A stretch of 64,000 bases of DNA from Bacillota bacterium (GCA_023430885.1 JAEYYH010000008.1:17148-81147), one strand, 5' to 3'; counted from the stretch's first letter, positions 36,949 through 46,118 are shown. Numbers and translations: made by a program. The notes: a model not told the origin generated them from the letters alone.

Positions 36949-37337
36949 GATTTATTCCTTTCCTTTACTAATGCTTCTATCTCATCTAAACGCTCTAAGA
37001 TGTCATCTTGATTTATAATAAACATTTTATCAATAACATACATTGAGGCTTTTAACTTAATATTTTCACTGTTTGAATTAACAATTAGGTCTTCTAATAA
37101 ATCTAAAGATGAAATTGAGAGGTTTTTAATTTTATTAAAAGAGTTTTCTAACAGTTCGTTTTGTTTTGCTTTGAGTTCTTCTTTATATAATGGACTGCCT
37201 TTCCACCTATAAATAGTATTAGAATTAAGTTTTAATTCTTTGGCTATTTCATCAGTGCTTTTTCCTGACAATGTAAGTTGTATGGCTTTATATTGTTTTG
37301 AACTTAATTTTGTTAAATCCTCTACATTTTCATTCAT
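36945..37337 (-). CDS. HTH protein, phage terminase-small-subunit / phBC6A51-like
   Basis: MNENVEDLTKLSSKQYKAIQLTL, then GKSTDEIAKELKLNSNTIYRWKGSPLYKEELKAKQNELLENSF, is the N-terminal helix-turn-helix of phBC6A51-type phage proteins, often annotated as small terminase-like. The start at 37337 is seven bases from AGGAGG; an earlier ATG would be too close to it. It lies among replication-like genes, so a DNA-binding regulatory role is also possible. Confidence 0.7.
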   Translation of the reverse strand: MNENVEDLTKLSSKQYKAIQLTLSGKSTDEIAKELKLNSNTIYRWKGSPLYKEELKAKQNELLENSFNKIKNLSISSLDLLEDLIVNSNSENIKLKASMYVIDKMFIINQDDILERLDEIEALVKERNKS

Positions 37338-37348
37338 TTTCATCCCTC

Positions 37349-37858
37349 CTAATAACAAGTTTCATAAAATCTGTTGACCAATACTCCGTTAGATAGAAAG
37401 TGAAAAATATTATAATTGCAGTTTTTATACTTGGTTATGAAATGCTTATCAATCATTAAGTAAAAATCAGAAAACGTGCAATTAAAATGATGAATACTGT
37501 CTTCCATTTCAACATTAACAATAAAGTCTACTAATTCCTCAATTTTTTCCATCTTTAAAAACGGATGGTTTCTTTTAAGTGTGAGAAAGTATTTAGCAAA
37601 ATAATAAGCAATGATTTTTAATGCTTCATTTTCTTCTTCTGAATGACATAAGAGAAGGACGATTTTTTTACTATTAAAAAATCCCTCTATAATAACCAAT
37701 AAATCTTTTAGTATATTTATATTTAGTTTATTATTACTTATTATATTATTATTTATTTCTGATTGATTTTCTAAAAGCAGTTCTACTATGTCTAGTGTTT
37801 CCATGTGCAGGTTTTCTATATATGGTTTTATTTCGTTGTAATTAGATAGATGTTTCAT
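37349..37858 (-). CDS. Unknown element protein
   Basis: A 169-residue helical protein beginning MKHLSNYNEIKPYIENLHMETLDIV. Not recognised; it overlaps the HTH replication-like gene by 17 bases and so is part of the same operon. Confidence 0.55.
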   Translation of the reverse strand: MKHLSNYNEIKPYIENLHMETLDIVELLLENQSEINNNIISNNKLNINILKDLLVIIEGFFNSKKIVLLLCHSEEENEALKIIAYYFAKYFLTLKRNHPFLKMEKIEELVDFIVNVEMEDSIHHFNCTFSDFYLMIDKHFITKYKNCNYNIFHFLSNGVLVNRFYETCY

Positions 37859-38153
37859 TTATACAACCTCCTTCATCAACATAGTAAATATGTTGGAAAT
37901 AACCTTTTTCATCTTTTATTTTTTTTGTTTTTAAGTAGCCACACTTTCTTAATTCCTCTATATCAGTTTTTAAACTTGTTTTCCTTCCTTTTGACAATGA
38001 CATTAAATGTGGTTGATTAAACTTCCAATCATCTGCCATGCTTAACATTATTGTTAAAAGTCCTTTAGCACTATTGCTTAATCTCTTGTCGTATAGGAAG
38101 ACTTTATCAATCACTAGGAAGTTCTTTTGGTGTTCCTTCCTGAATATTGGCAT
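37842..38153 (-). CDS. Winged-helix replication-initiator-like protein
   Basis: From MPIFRKEHQKNFLVIDKVFLYDKRLSNSAKGLLTIMLSMADDWKF to RKTSLKTDIEELRKCGYLKTKKIKDEKG it matches the N-terminal helix-turn-helix found in replication initiator/DnaD-like proteins of Gram-positive plasmids and conjugative elements. Only about 103 residues are present and a C-terminal domain is lacking, so it is either truncated or a regulator. Start chosen at the ATG after AAAGGAAGTG. Confidence 0.7.
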   Translation of the reverse strand: MPIFRKEHQKNFLVIDKVFLYDKRLSNSAKGLLTIMLSMADDWKFNQPHLMSLSKGRKTSLKTDIEELRKCGYLKTKKIKDEKGYFQHIYYVDEGGCINETSI

Positions 38154-38295
38154 TGTCATCACTTCCTTTTGCTTCCTCAATAAGATACTTTTCATATTCA
38201 GAGCGATTTTTGTCAATATAGTTTAAAATATCACTTACTAAAATGGTTTGACATATCTTATCTAACTGGTCATCTGTTATTAGTGGTATATTCAC
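38107..38295 (-). CDS. Small acidic element protein with GTG start
   Basis: GTG start 9 bases after AAGGAGCG gives (M)NIPLITDDQLDKICQTILVS..., 62 residues ending TPKELPSD. It overlaps the initiator-like gene in another frame by 47 bases, as small genes of integrative elements often do. No known function. Confidence 0.55.
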   Translation of the reverse strand: MNIPLITDDQLDKICQTILVSDILNYIDKNRSEYEKYLIEEAKGSDDNANIQEGTPKELPSD

Positions 38296-38326
38296 AATTA
38301 TCGCTCCTTTCTATGATTGAACTGTT

Positions 38327-38488
38327 TTATTTACTTTGTTCTGATAATTTTTTTTGAACTCTTTTTTGCCAATAAGTTTGATTGTGTTTCCTAACCTTAT
38401 CTTTATTGTTTTTTCGCCAATTCTTATAGTACTCTAATTTTTCTTTTCTTATTAAATCTTCATTGACATTACGTTCTAACTTTGACAT
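38327..38488 (-). CDS. Small basic element protein
   Basis: A 53-residue ORF, MSKLERNVNEDLIRKEKLEYYKNWRKNNKDKVRKHNQTYWQKRV..., follows a GGAGGTAAAA site. It is very rich in Lys, Arg and Asn; not recognised. First gene of the minus-strand operon. Confidence 0.55.
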   Translation of the reverse strand: MSKLERNVNEDLIRKEKLEYYKNWRKNNKDKVRKHNQTYWQKRVQKKLSEQSK

Positions 38489-38533
38489 TTTTACCTCCTA
38501 TTTGATTTATTTTCGCTTTTTATATTGCTTTAT

Positions 38534-38558
38534 GTTACATTTAGATTTATAATGTAAC
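38534..38558. promoter_or_regulatory. Operator-like inverted repeat between XRE gene and divergent genes
   Basis: GTTACATT (38534-38541) and AATGTAAC (38551-38558) are perfect eight-base arms in the intergenic gap. A half-site-like GTAACACAT lies near 38629. Likely the binding site of the XRE regulator at 38660. Confidence 0.55.
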
Positions 38559-38659
38559 TATCGGCAAGTTAAATATATCATAAGAGAAAACAAAAAAACA
38601 ATAGAAATGAAAGCAAAACTTTTAAACGTAACACATTTATAACAGATAGGAGAATTGAT

Positions 38660-39307
38660 ATGAAAAAGGTAACAAAAAAAGTAAAACCAAATGATAGTTC
38701 TACTCTAGGAAAAAGAATTGAGTACATTAGGACTAACAAAGGAATGACGCAAGATAAATTGGCAGGAGAAATAGGAAGAAATAGGGTTGAAGTAAATTAT
38801 TATGAGAATGACAATAGAAGCCCCGATTATAGCACTTTAAAAGCCATTTGTGAGGCTTTAAGCGTTTCTGCAGATTATTTGCTAGGTTTGACCAATTTTG
38901 AGAGCCTAGAAACAAATAATAAGGTTATAAATGAGAGTTTGGGTTTGACTGATAAAGCAATAAGTAATCTTAACTCGTTTTATAATACAGAAAAAGAAGT
39001 TAATTCATTTGGTATATTATGCAATAAGGTTTATTTATTAAACAGAATGCTTGAAAGCAAAGATTTTATATATGATATAACTACAGCATTGTCAGATTGT
39101 TATAGGCATTTATCTTCAAGGCTTATGGTAAAAAACACCGACCCTTATGTTTTTGGTATAAAAAAGAATGACGTAGATAAGGAGTTTAAGTTTGCTATGT
39201 TTAATGCACAAAATGTTACTGTGAAGTTATTTAATGAAATGAATGATGAGTTTATTGTTAAATCTAATTTTCAGGTGGAAGAAAAAAAGGATGATTTTTA
39301 TGTATAA
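38660..39307 (+). CDS. XRE-family transcriptional regulator
   Basis: The HTH domain at about residues 15-75 is diagnostic: LGKRIEYIRTNKGMTQDKLAGEIGRNRVEVNYYENDNRSPDYSTLKAICEALSVSADYLLGL. The C-terminal 135 residues have no recognised domain. It is divergent from the minus-strand operon and overlaps the recombinase gene by eight bases, so it probably controls both, as an element repressor. Confidence 0.85.
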   Translation: MKKVTKKVKPNDSSTLGKRIEYIRTNKGMTQDKLAGEIGRNRVEVNYYENDNRSPDYSTLKAICEALSVSADYLLGLTNFESLETNNKVINESLGLTDKAISNLNSFYNTEKEVNSFGILCNKVYLLNRMLESKDFIYDITTALSDCYRHLSSRLMVKNTDPYVFGIKKNDVDKEFKFAMFNAQNVTVKLFNEMNDEFIVKSNFQVEEKKDDFYV

Positions 39308-40787
39308 TGCAGTAATATATGCTAGATATAGTTCTCATAGTCAAAATGAGCAATCTATAGAAACTCAAATAGCACATTGCACTGAATATGCGAAGAAAAA
39401 TGGTTTTAATATTGTGGGAGAATATGTAGATAAAGCAAAGACTGGAAAAAATGATAATAGAGAAAGTTTTCAAAAAATGATTGAAGATAGTAAGAAAGGT
39501 TTTTTCAATTATGTCATAATTTACAAGATTGATAGATTTGCAAGAAATAGATATGATAGTGCAATGAATAAAAATAAATTAAAGAAGAACAATGTCAAAG
39601 TATTATCAGCAACAGAAAATATATCTGATGACCCACAAGGAGTACTAATAGAGGCAGTATTAGAAGGGTTTGCTGAATATTATTCTCTCAATCTATCAAA
39701 AAACATAAAAGACGGTTTGGAAACAAACGCAAAAAAGGGACTGTCTATTGGGGGCTACTCTTTACCATTGGGCTTAAAATCAAATGAAAAGAGAGAGATA
39801 ATAATTGATGAGCAAACTGCTCCAATAGTTAAGAAAATATTTGAGATGTATAGAGATAAATCAACAATGGCAGATATAATCAGATACTTAAACCTATATG
39901 GATTAAAAACATCAAGAAAAAATGAGTTTAATAAGAACAGTATTAGAAGAATATTAACAAACGAAAAATACATAGGTATATATACTTTTAAGGGTGTAGT
40001 GACATCAAATAATATACCTAGAATTATTGACGATAAATTGTTTTACGGAGTACAAGAAATGATAAGTAAAAGAAAAAATGCTCCAGCGAGAGCAAGGGCT
40101 AAAAGTGATTATATATTAACTACAAAACTATTCTGTGGTTATTGCGAAAGTATGATGACAGGTTATTCAGGCACTTCAAAAACTGGTAAATTATATAATT
40201 ATTATGCTTGTAAGAACTCAAAAGAAGGAAATTGCAATAAAGAAAGAGTGAATAAACAATTCATTGAAGATTTTGTCATAACGAAGGCTAGAGAAATATT
40301 AACTACCGAAAATATAGATGTAATTGCTAAAAAGGTTGTTGATTATATTGATATGACAAAAGACAATTCCGAAGTCAATAGATTAAATAAAGCAATAAAA
40401 GATAACAATAAGCAGAGAGCCAACTTATTAGATAGTCTAAAACTATGTGATATTGAAAGTGTGAGAAAATCAATCTTTGATGAAATAGGAAAACTTGATA
40501 TATTAGACGGAGAGTTAAAAAAAGAACTTGCTTTTGAAGAAGCAAATAATTTCAAAGTAACGGCTTCTCAAATAAAGTTCTTCCTTAAAGAATTAAAAAA
40601 AGGCAATGTGAACGATGAAAGATATAGGAAAATGCTAATTGATGTATTTGTATATAGAATATATTTATATGATAATGATACAGTTATGATAGTATTTACA
40701 ACACAAGAGAAGACTTATAAACTAAATATACCAAGTGAGAAAGAACTTGTGAGTTCATTTATGGGTCAATCTGCTCCACCAATATGA
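39300..40787 (+). CDS. Large serine recombinase (site-specific integrase)
   Basis: Inserts and excises the element. Resolvase domain: AVIYARYSSHSQNEQSIETQIAHC with the nucleophilic Ser, and YVIIYKIDRFARNRYD. Recombinase domain: YSLPLGLK... SIRRILTNEKYIGIYTF. Zinc ribbon: LFCGYCESMMTGYSGTSKTGK and YYACKN. A coiled-coil/DUF region follows. The ATG at 39300 overlaps the repressor gene. The last codons (APPI) overlap the attR-like core, the arrangement expected next to an attachment site. Confidence 0.9.
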   Translation: MYNAVIYARYSSHSQNEQSIETQIAHCTEYAKKNGFNIVGEYVDKAKTGKNDNRESFQKMIEDSKKGFFNYVIIYKIDRFARNRYDSAMNKNKLKKNNVKVLSATENISDDPQGVLIEAVLEGFAEYYSLNLSKNIKDGLETNAKKGLSIGGYSLPLGLKSNEKREIIIDEQTAPIVKKIFEMYRDKSTMADIIRYLNLYGLKTSRKNEFNKNSIRRILTNEKYIGIYTFKGVVTSNNIPRIIDDKLFYGVQEMISKRKNAPARARAKSDYILTTKLFCGYCESMMTGYSGTSKTGKLYNYYACKNSKEGNCNKERVNKQFIEDFVITKAREILTTENIDVIAKKVVDYIDMTKDNSEVNRLNKAIKDNNKQRANLLDSLKLCDIESVRKSIFDEIGKLDILDGELKKELAFEEANNFKVTASQIKFFLKELKKGNVNDERYRKMLIDVFVYRIYLYDNDTVMIVFTTQEKTYKLNIPSEKELVSSFMGQSAPPI

Positions 40788-40800
40788 ATTTTCCTCGAAC
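40773..40800. repeat. Putative right attachment site (attR)
   Basis: GCTCCACCAA followed by TATGAATTTTCCTCGAAC matches the ssrA end at 31518 at the core and in several flank positions. It lies within the recombinase gene end. Confidence 0.5.
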
Positions 40801-40820
40801 TTTTTCGAGTTTATGATAAC

Positions 40821-40848
40821 AAATCAACTGTAAAGTTGATTTTTTTTG
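40821..40848 (+). terminator. Terminator right of the element
   Basis: AAATCAACT and AGTTGATTT around a short loop, then T-run. It could have been the original ssrA terminator before insertion (inference). Confidence 0.65.
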
Positions 40849-40961
40849 CGATGATACAATAATGACAGAAAACTGATATTTATAGAGAAAATTTGCATTA
40901 CATAATTTTTTATCTAGCAACAGTAGACATAATTATAATTTTGCATATTTTATATTGGAGC

Positions 40962-41001
40962 AATACAACTATATTTATTTGTTTATGCATATAGTTGTAT
41001 T
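40962..41001 (+). promoter_or_regulatory. Perfect inverted repeat upstream of dapA
   Basis: AATACAACTATAT (40962-40974) and ATATAGTTGTATT (40989-41001) are perfect 13-base arms around a 14-base loop, 24 bases before the dapA ATG. It could be an operator or an mRNA hairpin. No lysine riboswitch was seen. Confidence 0.5.
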
Positions 41002-41024
41002 ACTTATTATTAAGAGAGGTTAAT

Positions 41025-41927
41025 ATGAAAGAAAAGGAAACAATATTTATGGGATCTGGTGTAGCTATGGTAACACCATTTAATCTTGATGGTTCTGTTA
41101 ATTATAAAAAATTAAGAGAATTAATAGAGTTTCAAATACAAAATAAGACGGATGCTATAATTATAACGGGGACAACAGGTGAGGCATCTACTTTGACAGA
41201 TAAAGAGCATTTAAAAGTAGTGGATATAGCTACAGAATGTATAAATGGTAGAATACCATTAATAGCTGGAACTGGAAGTAATGATACTAATCATTGTATA
41301 TTTTTATCAAAAAAAGTAATAGAATTAGGAGTGGATGGGTTACTTTTAGTAACACCATATTATAATAAAACTTCACAGAATGGGCTAATAGCTCATTATA
41401 CAACAATTGCAAATGAAGTTTGTGATACTCCTATTTTATTATATAATGTTCCTAGTAGAACAGGTATGACTATTGAGTTAGGAACTTATCAAAAATTAGA
41501 TGAAGTTCCAAATATAGTAGGAACAAAAGAAGCAAGTGGTAACTTGGACTTAATAAAAGAAATAATAAAAAATACCAACTTAAGTGTATACTCAGGAAAT
41601 GATGATCAAGTTGCTGCTATAATGAGTTTAGGTGGCAAAGGTGTTATATCGGTAATGGCAAACATATTGCCAGAAGAAACACACCTTCTAACATATGATC
41701 AAACAACAAAAATGCAAGAGTATTATATTCCACTAATTCGCGAGCTTTTCCCAAAAGATAATCCTAATCCGATAGCAATTAAAGAGGCTATGAATATTTT
41801 AGGTATGGATGTTGGACCTATTAGATTACCTTTGATGTATAGAAATGATGAAGAAAAGCAAGTATTAAAAGAAACACTTGAAAACTATCCAGAAGCGCAA
41901 AAAGTTAAAAAATTGAAATTTAAATAA
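41025..41927 (+). CDS. dapA: 4-hydroxy-tetrahydrodipicolinate synthase
   Basis: Condenses pyruvate and aspartate semialdehyde, first step to diaminopimelate/lysine and to dipicolinate in spores. Motifs: ITGTTGEASTLTDKEH, LYNVPSRTGMTIE and the Schiff-base lysine in GTKEASGNLD. Start at 41025 after AGAGAGGT gives MKEKETIFMGSGVAMVTPF; an upstream GTG-type start is unlikely. No other lysine genes are adjacent. Confidence 0.95.
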   Translation: MKEKETIFMGSGVAMVTPFNLDGSVNYKKLRELIEFQIQNKTDAIIITGTTGEASTLTDKEHLKVVDIATECINGRIPLIAGTGSNDTNHCIFLSKKVIELGVDGLLLVTPYYNKTSQNGLIAHYTTIANEVCDTPILLYNVPSRTGMTIELGTYQKLDEVPNIVGTKEASGNLDLIKEIIKNTNLSVYSGNDDQVAAIMSLGGKGVISVMANILPEETHLLTYDQTTKMQEYYIPLIRELFPKDNPNPIAIKEAMNILGMDVGPIRLPLMYRNDEEKQVLKETLENYPEAQKVKKLKFK

Positions 41928-41948
41928 ACCATTCTATCAACATAAAAT

Positions 41949-41975
41949 AACCCTTATTTTAAAGGGTTTTAATTT
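41949..41975 (+). terminator. Terminator after dapA
   Basis: AACCCTT and AAGGGTT arms followed by TTAATTTT. Confidence 0.65.
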
Positions 41976-42101
41976 TATTTTAATAAGCCTAGGTCTTACA
42001 TTTATCTTATTATTTTTATAACAATTTTAGCTGTTATCTATTTTTCATGGTATAATAAAAAAATATAAAATTTAATATATGATTTAAAAGGAGTTGTGGT
42101 T

Positions 42102-42893
42102 ATGATAAAACATGAAAAGAATAATAAAAAAGATAAAATGAAACAAGAAGATAACAAATTAATTGTATTTATAAAGGAAAACTGTACTTGGATTATTGCA
42201 ATAATTACTGCCCTAAGTTTAGCAATATCATATGTTTTAAAATTTACAGAATATATAACAAGTATTTTTTATTTCGATTACTTTGAAATAGATATAGGCT
42301 TGTATAGATATAATGATATAGGTTTTCTCTATAATATATTTTTATCATTTATTTTTCTTTTGCTTTTTATATCAAATTTAATTTGTTGGTGGCAATTATT
42401 GGAAAATAGAAAAGGTAAAATAATTAATATTTCGGTGTTTTTTTTATCAAACATTTTTATAATCTTTTTATTTAATAAGAATCTAAATTTCATAATTGGT
42501 TTAATAAGTTTTATTCTATTATCAATAATAGAAAAAGTATTAGTTCTTGCTACAAAAAAGATGTATTTTAAATATGAAAAAAGTGCAAAAGAACTTATTA
42601 AAGAAAGTATAATTAATTGTTTGAAAGTAATTCCTGTTATAATTATAATAGTAATATTATTATTAGGGTTTAAAACTTCTAACTATTTAAGTAATTTAAA
42701 AAGATATCGAGTTATAGACAATAATAAGGTCGTTGTTTATTCAAATAATGACTATTATATAATATTGGATTGTGAGATCATCGAAAAAGAAAATAAACTT
42801 ATAATACATAAGGGAGAACAGACTAAAATAGAAAATACAAATATATCAAGTAAGAAAATAAAATTTGATAATGTTGAATTAAAAGAGGATTAA
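42102..42893 (+). CDS. Unknown membrane protein, probably shortened
   Basis: Start at 42102 follows AAAGGAG; a GTG six bases earlier is less likely. Hydrophobic segments: IIAIITALSLAISYVLKF, FLYNIFLSFIFLLLFISNLICWW, VFFLSNIFIIFLFNK-type and VIPVIIIIVILLLGF, so about four. The C-terminal part is soluble. After the TAA at 42891 the same frame continues with coding-like NYTYIELNVVNKFDKHKGNW, so the original protein was longer or is read with a nonsense codon. No family recognised. Confidence 0.55.
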   Translation: MIKHEKNNKKDKMKQEDNKLIVFIKENCTWIIAIITALSLAISYVLKFTEYITSIFYFDYFEIDIGLYRYNDIGFLYNIFLSFIFLLLFISNLICWWQLLENRKGKIINISVFFLSNIFIIFLFNKNLNFIIGLISFILLSIIEKVLVLATKKMYFKYEKSAKELIKESIINCLKVIPVIIIIVILLLGFKTSNYLSNLKRYRVIDNNKVVVYSNNDYYIILDCEIIEKENKLIIHKGEQTKIENTNISSKKIKFDNVELKED

Positions 42894-43016
42894 AATTATA
42901 CTTACATTGAACTAAATGTAGTTAATAAATTTGATAAGCATAAAGGGAATTGGACTATAAAAGTTGTACCATTGTTTTATAATAAATCAACTAAATATTG
43001 ACTTAGGAGGTAGTTT

Positions 43017-43448
43017 ATGGAATATGAATTAAAACTTGCTAAAGACAAAGATATAGATTTGCTTATACAATACAAAATAAATAATATATTAGAATATGCA
43101 GATGATTTATCAAACAAAGAGATTTATTAAATAAATAAATATGTAAAAGATAATGTTTCTAAAAAAATTGATAATTATAAAGTGATTGTTATAGATAATA
43201 AAATAGTTGGCTGTTTATTAGTTGAAAATTATTTAGATGGCTCATTATTAGATGAAATTTATATTGATAGTGATTACAGACATAAAGGTATAGGTACTTC
43301 CATAATTAAAGGTATTTTAAAAGAAAATAATATAGTTTATTTGTGGATGTACAAAGCAAACAAGGTGGCTTTTAATTTATACATTAAATTAGGATTTAGT
43401 GTTATTGATGAAACAGATTATAGATATTTTATGAAGTTTACAAATTAG
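43017..43448 (+). pseudogene. GNAT acetyltransferase with in-frame stop
   Basis: An AGGAGG site is followed by a start near 43017 and the frame EYELKLAKDKDIDLLIQYKIN... NKEIY, then TAA at 43128-43130, then KYVKDNVSKKIDNYKVIVIDNKIVGCLLV. The C-terminal half has the GNAT motif YRHKGIGTSIIKGIL and AFNLYIKLGF. A GTG at 43182 could express only the C-terminal 88 residues. The exact start base could not be checked with certainty. Confidence 0.6.
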
Positions 43449-43522
43449 AAGAACATAATTCAATTTACAAGAAGGCTATATAGTTATATATAAAATATAG
43501 TCTTCTTTTTAACTGTCAATAA

Positions 43523-43552
43523 AAAGAAAACTAAGTTAATAGTTTTCTTTTG
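43523..43552 (+). terminator. Terminator
   Basis: AAGAAAACTA and TAGTTTTCTT around a six-base loop, then TTTG. It is after the acetyltransferase remnant. Confidence 0.6.
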
Positions 43553-43645
43553 TTGGAGAATATTATTTATATAATTATTAATATACCTGTATTATTACAT
43601 TGAAATTTTTGTTACTTTGAAAACTTGTCCCAAATTTTTTTGAAT

Positions 43646-44086
43646 TTATTTAATACATAAATCAACAAATGTGTCAGGTAAACATCTACATGATGCAATA
43701 TCATCTAATCTTATAGTAACAAATGAATCAGTAGCACAATATTCGGTACGGCCACATTTACGACCACATTCTACTAGTACACGGCACTGACAAGTATTGT
43801 TATTAACGCATTCTACACGGAATACGCAAGATTCATTGTCTTCTCTATTACAACCACTTTCATATCTACTAACAGGGAATTCCATTTCACGGTTTTCAGA
43901 AGTATAGAAAGTTACAGGGCGAGTGTTAAATGAATCACATCTGTTTTCTTCACCAAGCACATCTCTACAACATCCTTGTGGCAATTCACTCGCTACAGCT
44001 TCTCTTTGTAATTTAACAATTTTATATAAAATTTCTCTAATATCACAGCAATTATTGTAGTTACAATTATAATTTCCATAAAACAT
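43646..44086 (-). CDS. Spore coat protein of the CotY/CotZ family
   Basis: A cysteine-rich 146-residue protein (about 20 Cys). The pattern VFRVECVNNNTCQCRVLVE... SFVTIRLDDIASCRCLPD aligns with the CotZ/ExsY core (FFRVERVxxxCATLxLL... F.L....FC.I.CL). Such proteins self-assemble through disulphides into the crust or basal layer of the exosporium. RBS GAAAGGATAAG precedes the start. A second homologue lies at 56664, bracketing the glycan genes. Confidence 0.8.
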   Translation of the reverse strand: MFYGNYNCNYNNCCDIREILYKIVKLQREAVASELPQGCCRDVLGEENRCDSFNTRPVTFYTSENREMEFPVSRYESGCNREDNESCVFRVECVNNNTCQCRVLVECGRKCGRTEYCATDSFVTIRLDDIASCRCLPDTFVDLCIK

Positions 44087-44384
44087 ATTTATCTTATCCT
44101 TTCACTTTAAGTTATTCCGTATTATAAAATCAAAACATTATGTAAACCTAATATTATAATACTTGCAGTAAAAAGTGTAACATTTATGAGACAAATGCAT
44201 ATAATAATTTTGGTTTTTATGGCAATAAATCCTATGGATATTAATACTTTTCTATATTTGAAAAAATATTAACCTATTTAATAATTTTTATTTTATTAAT
44301 AGATTAAAATTCAGATTAAACAATATAATTTCTAGAAAATAATATTAAAAAAAGTAAATATAATTTCTATATTTACTTTTTATT
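44087..44384. other. AT-rich intergenic region upstream of the coat gene
   Basis: Nothing coding was seen. It should contain the coat gene promoter on the minus strand; a CATAATG-like box lies about 45 bases before its start, but no confident sigma assignment is possible. Confidence 0.4.
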
Positions 44385-46118
44385 TTATGAATTTAAAGAT
44401 TCTGAATTATATAGACTACTATAAATTTTAGATTCTTTTAATAGTATTTTATGGCTGCCTGACGCAACCAGTTTACCATTATCAATAACATTAATTATAT
44501 CAGCATCTACAATAGTAGAAAGTCTATGAGCTACAATAATAATCGTATGATCTTTAACTAAATCATTGATTGTTTTTTTTATGTACTCTTGCGACTCGTT
44601 ATCTAGGGCGCTAGTAGCTTCATCAAATAAAATTATTTTGGTATCTAATAGAAGCGTTCTAGCTATCGCTATACGCTGCTTTTGTCCACCTGATAAATTG
44701 ATACCACCTTCTCCTATAACTGTCTCATAAGCGTTTGGAAGGCTCATTACATAGTCATCTATGTATGCCTTCTTGCAAACTTCTCTAACTTCATCTAAAG
44801 TGACATCTTCTTTAACTAATTTAAAATTATCAAAAATAGTTAAATTAAATAAAAATGGTGATTGTCTAATTATAGAAATATTATTTCTTAATGATTCTTC
44901 TGTTAAATCTTTAATATCAACATTATCTATCAATATTCTTCCTTCACTACTATCAAAATATCTAAGAAGTAAATTGAATATGGTAGATTTGCCATTACCA
45001 CTTCTACCAACAACAGCAATTTTTTTATTAGAACAAATATCTAAATTTAATCCCTTTAATGTGTACTCTTCATCTTCTGAATATTTAAATTTAACATCTT
45101 CAAATTTAATAAGACCTTTATTTTTATTTAAACTTAAATTACCAAATTTTTCATCTTCGTATAATCGATTATTAATTATTTCATCAATTCTATTTAACGA
45201 AACAGTAACCTTGTTATAACTTACTCCAAAGTCACTAATACTTTCTACTACTTCATCAATACGCCATATATACATTTCCATCATTATAAAAATACTATAA
45301 GAAATATTACCTTTGATAAATAAATATCCACACGTAAACAAAATAATAAATTGCAATATAAAATATGTTAAATTATTTAAACAATAGTATAGAACTTCAT
45401 ATCCTTTGATTTGCTTAGTATTAATAAATAAATTATCAATATTATTAAATATTCTTTTCTCTATATTCTTCTTAATACCAAGTGATTTAATTTCACGGAT
45501 ACCAGTTATATTCTCTGTAGCAGTTTTAACATATAAATCTGATTCCTTCTTAATCGCTTCTTGCGATTTTTTGATTTTCGGAAAAAATTTAAAAGATATT
45601 AATCCCATTATGAATCCAAATACAATTATTTCAATACCAAGTATTAAAGATATCTTAAATGCTATAACTAACACTAAAACTACTACTAAAGCCTTACATA
45701 TCATCTTAATTAACTTTGCAAGTAATTCCATTACTCTATCTGGATCAGTATAAATCCTGTTTATAAACTCACCAACGCCAAAGTCTTCAAAAGCTTTTGC
45801 AGGAAGACAGTCCAATTTTTTATATAAATCCTTGCTTACTCTCTTAGTAAATTTAATTTCTAAATAATTATATAAATAATCTCGAGGCAGTTGCAAAATG
45901 GAATAGAATAAAATATATATTCCTTCCCAAATAGATAAATTAATTAAAAATCCATACATATCTTTTTTAATCAATAGCTCTAAGGCATGTCCCCAAAAAA
46001 AGGCACTAAGTAAAGCTGGCAAATAAGTTACCATAACAAGAACAATATATAAAAATAGTTTGAATTTTTCATCTTTTAAATAATTCCATAAAATTTTAAA
46101 ACCTTTTACTTTTTTCAT
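44385..46118 (-). CDS. ABC exporter, fused permease and ATPase
   Basis: A 577-residue half-transporter: six membrane helices in the first 300 residues, then an ATPase with Walker A GRSGNGKST, Q-loop RQSPFLFN, signature LSGGQKQRIA, Walker B IILFDEATSALD and H-loop VAHRLST. The family is the MsbA/BmrA type (drug or lipid export). The start at 46118 follows AAGGAG; in-frame codons upstream have no role. A leader peptide gene and terminator precede it, so expression is probably controlled by attenuation. Confidence 0.93.
   Translation of the reverse strand: MKKVKGFKILWNYLKDEKFKLFLYIVLVMVTYLPALLSAFFWGHALELLIKKDMYGFLINLSIWEGIYILFYSILQLPRDYLYNYLEIKFTKRVSKDLYKKLDCLPAKAFEDFGVGEFINRIYTDPDRVMELLAKLIKMICKALVVVLVLVIAFKISLILGIEIIVFGFIMGLISFKFFPKIKKSQEAIKKESDLYVKTATENITGIREIKSLGIKKNIEKRIFNNIDNLFINTKQIKGYEVLYYCLNNLTYFILQFIILFTCGYLFIKGNISYSIFIMMEMYIWRIDEVVESISDFGVSYNKVTVSLNRIDEIINNRLYEDEKFGNLSLNKNKGLIKFEDVKFKYSEDEEYTLKGLNLDICSNKKIAVVGRSGNGKSTIFNLLLRYFDSSEGRILIDNVDIKDLTEESLRNNISIIRQSPFLFNLTIFDNFKLVKEDVTLDEVREVCKKAYIDDYVMSLPNAYETVIGEGGINLSGGQKQRIAIARTLLLDTKIILFDEATSALDNESQEYIKKTINDLVKDHTIIIVAHRLSTIVDADIINVIDNGKLVASGSHKILLKESKIYSSLYNSESLNS

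Larger units (their letters stand above)
31518..40782. mobile_element. Integrated element at the 3' end of ssrA (about 9.3 kb)
   Basis: The tmRNA 3' end GCTCCACCAA (31518-31527) recurs at 40773-40782 inside the last codons of a large serine recombinase gene. Both copies continue with a related sequence (ATGAA, then a CGAACT). Between them are a recombinase, XRE repressor, small replication/phage-like genes, decayed genes and an unknown two-gene cargo, all unlike the core genes outside. ssrA is a known insertion hotspot. The borders are inferred from this repeat, not proved. Confidence 0.65.

Noticed and set aside
36945..38295. Complete prophage packaging module
   Set aside because: Only a small terminase-like HTH protein is present; no large terminase, portal or capsid gene was seen.
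40788..41024. Lysine riboswitch or T-box before dapA
   Set aside because: Only a simple 13-base inverted repeat is visible; no conserved riboswitch core or T-box sequence was seen.
43017..43448. Recoding (UAA read as an amino acid)
   Set aside because: Neighbouring genes use TAA as their normal stop and two interruptions in adjacent accessory genes fit decay better.
44761..45753. Plus-strand ORFs opposite the ABC exporter
   Set aside because: They are antisense shadows of a well-conserved gene and have no ribosome sites.
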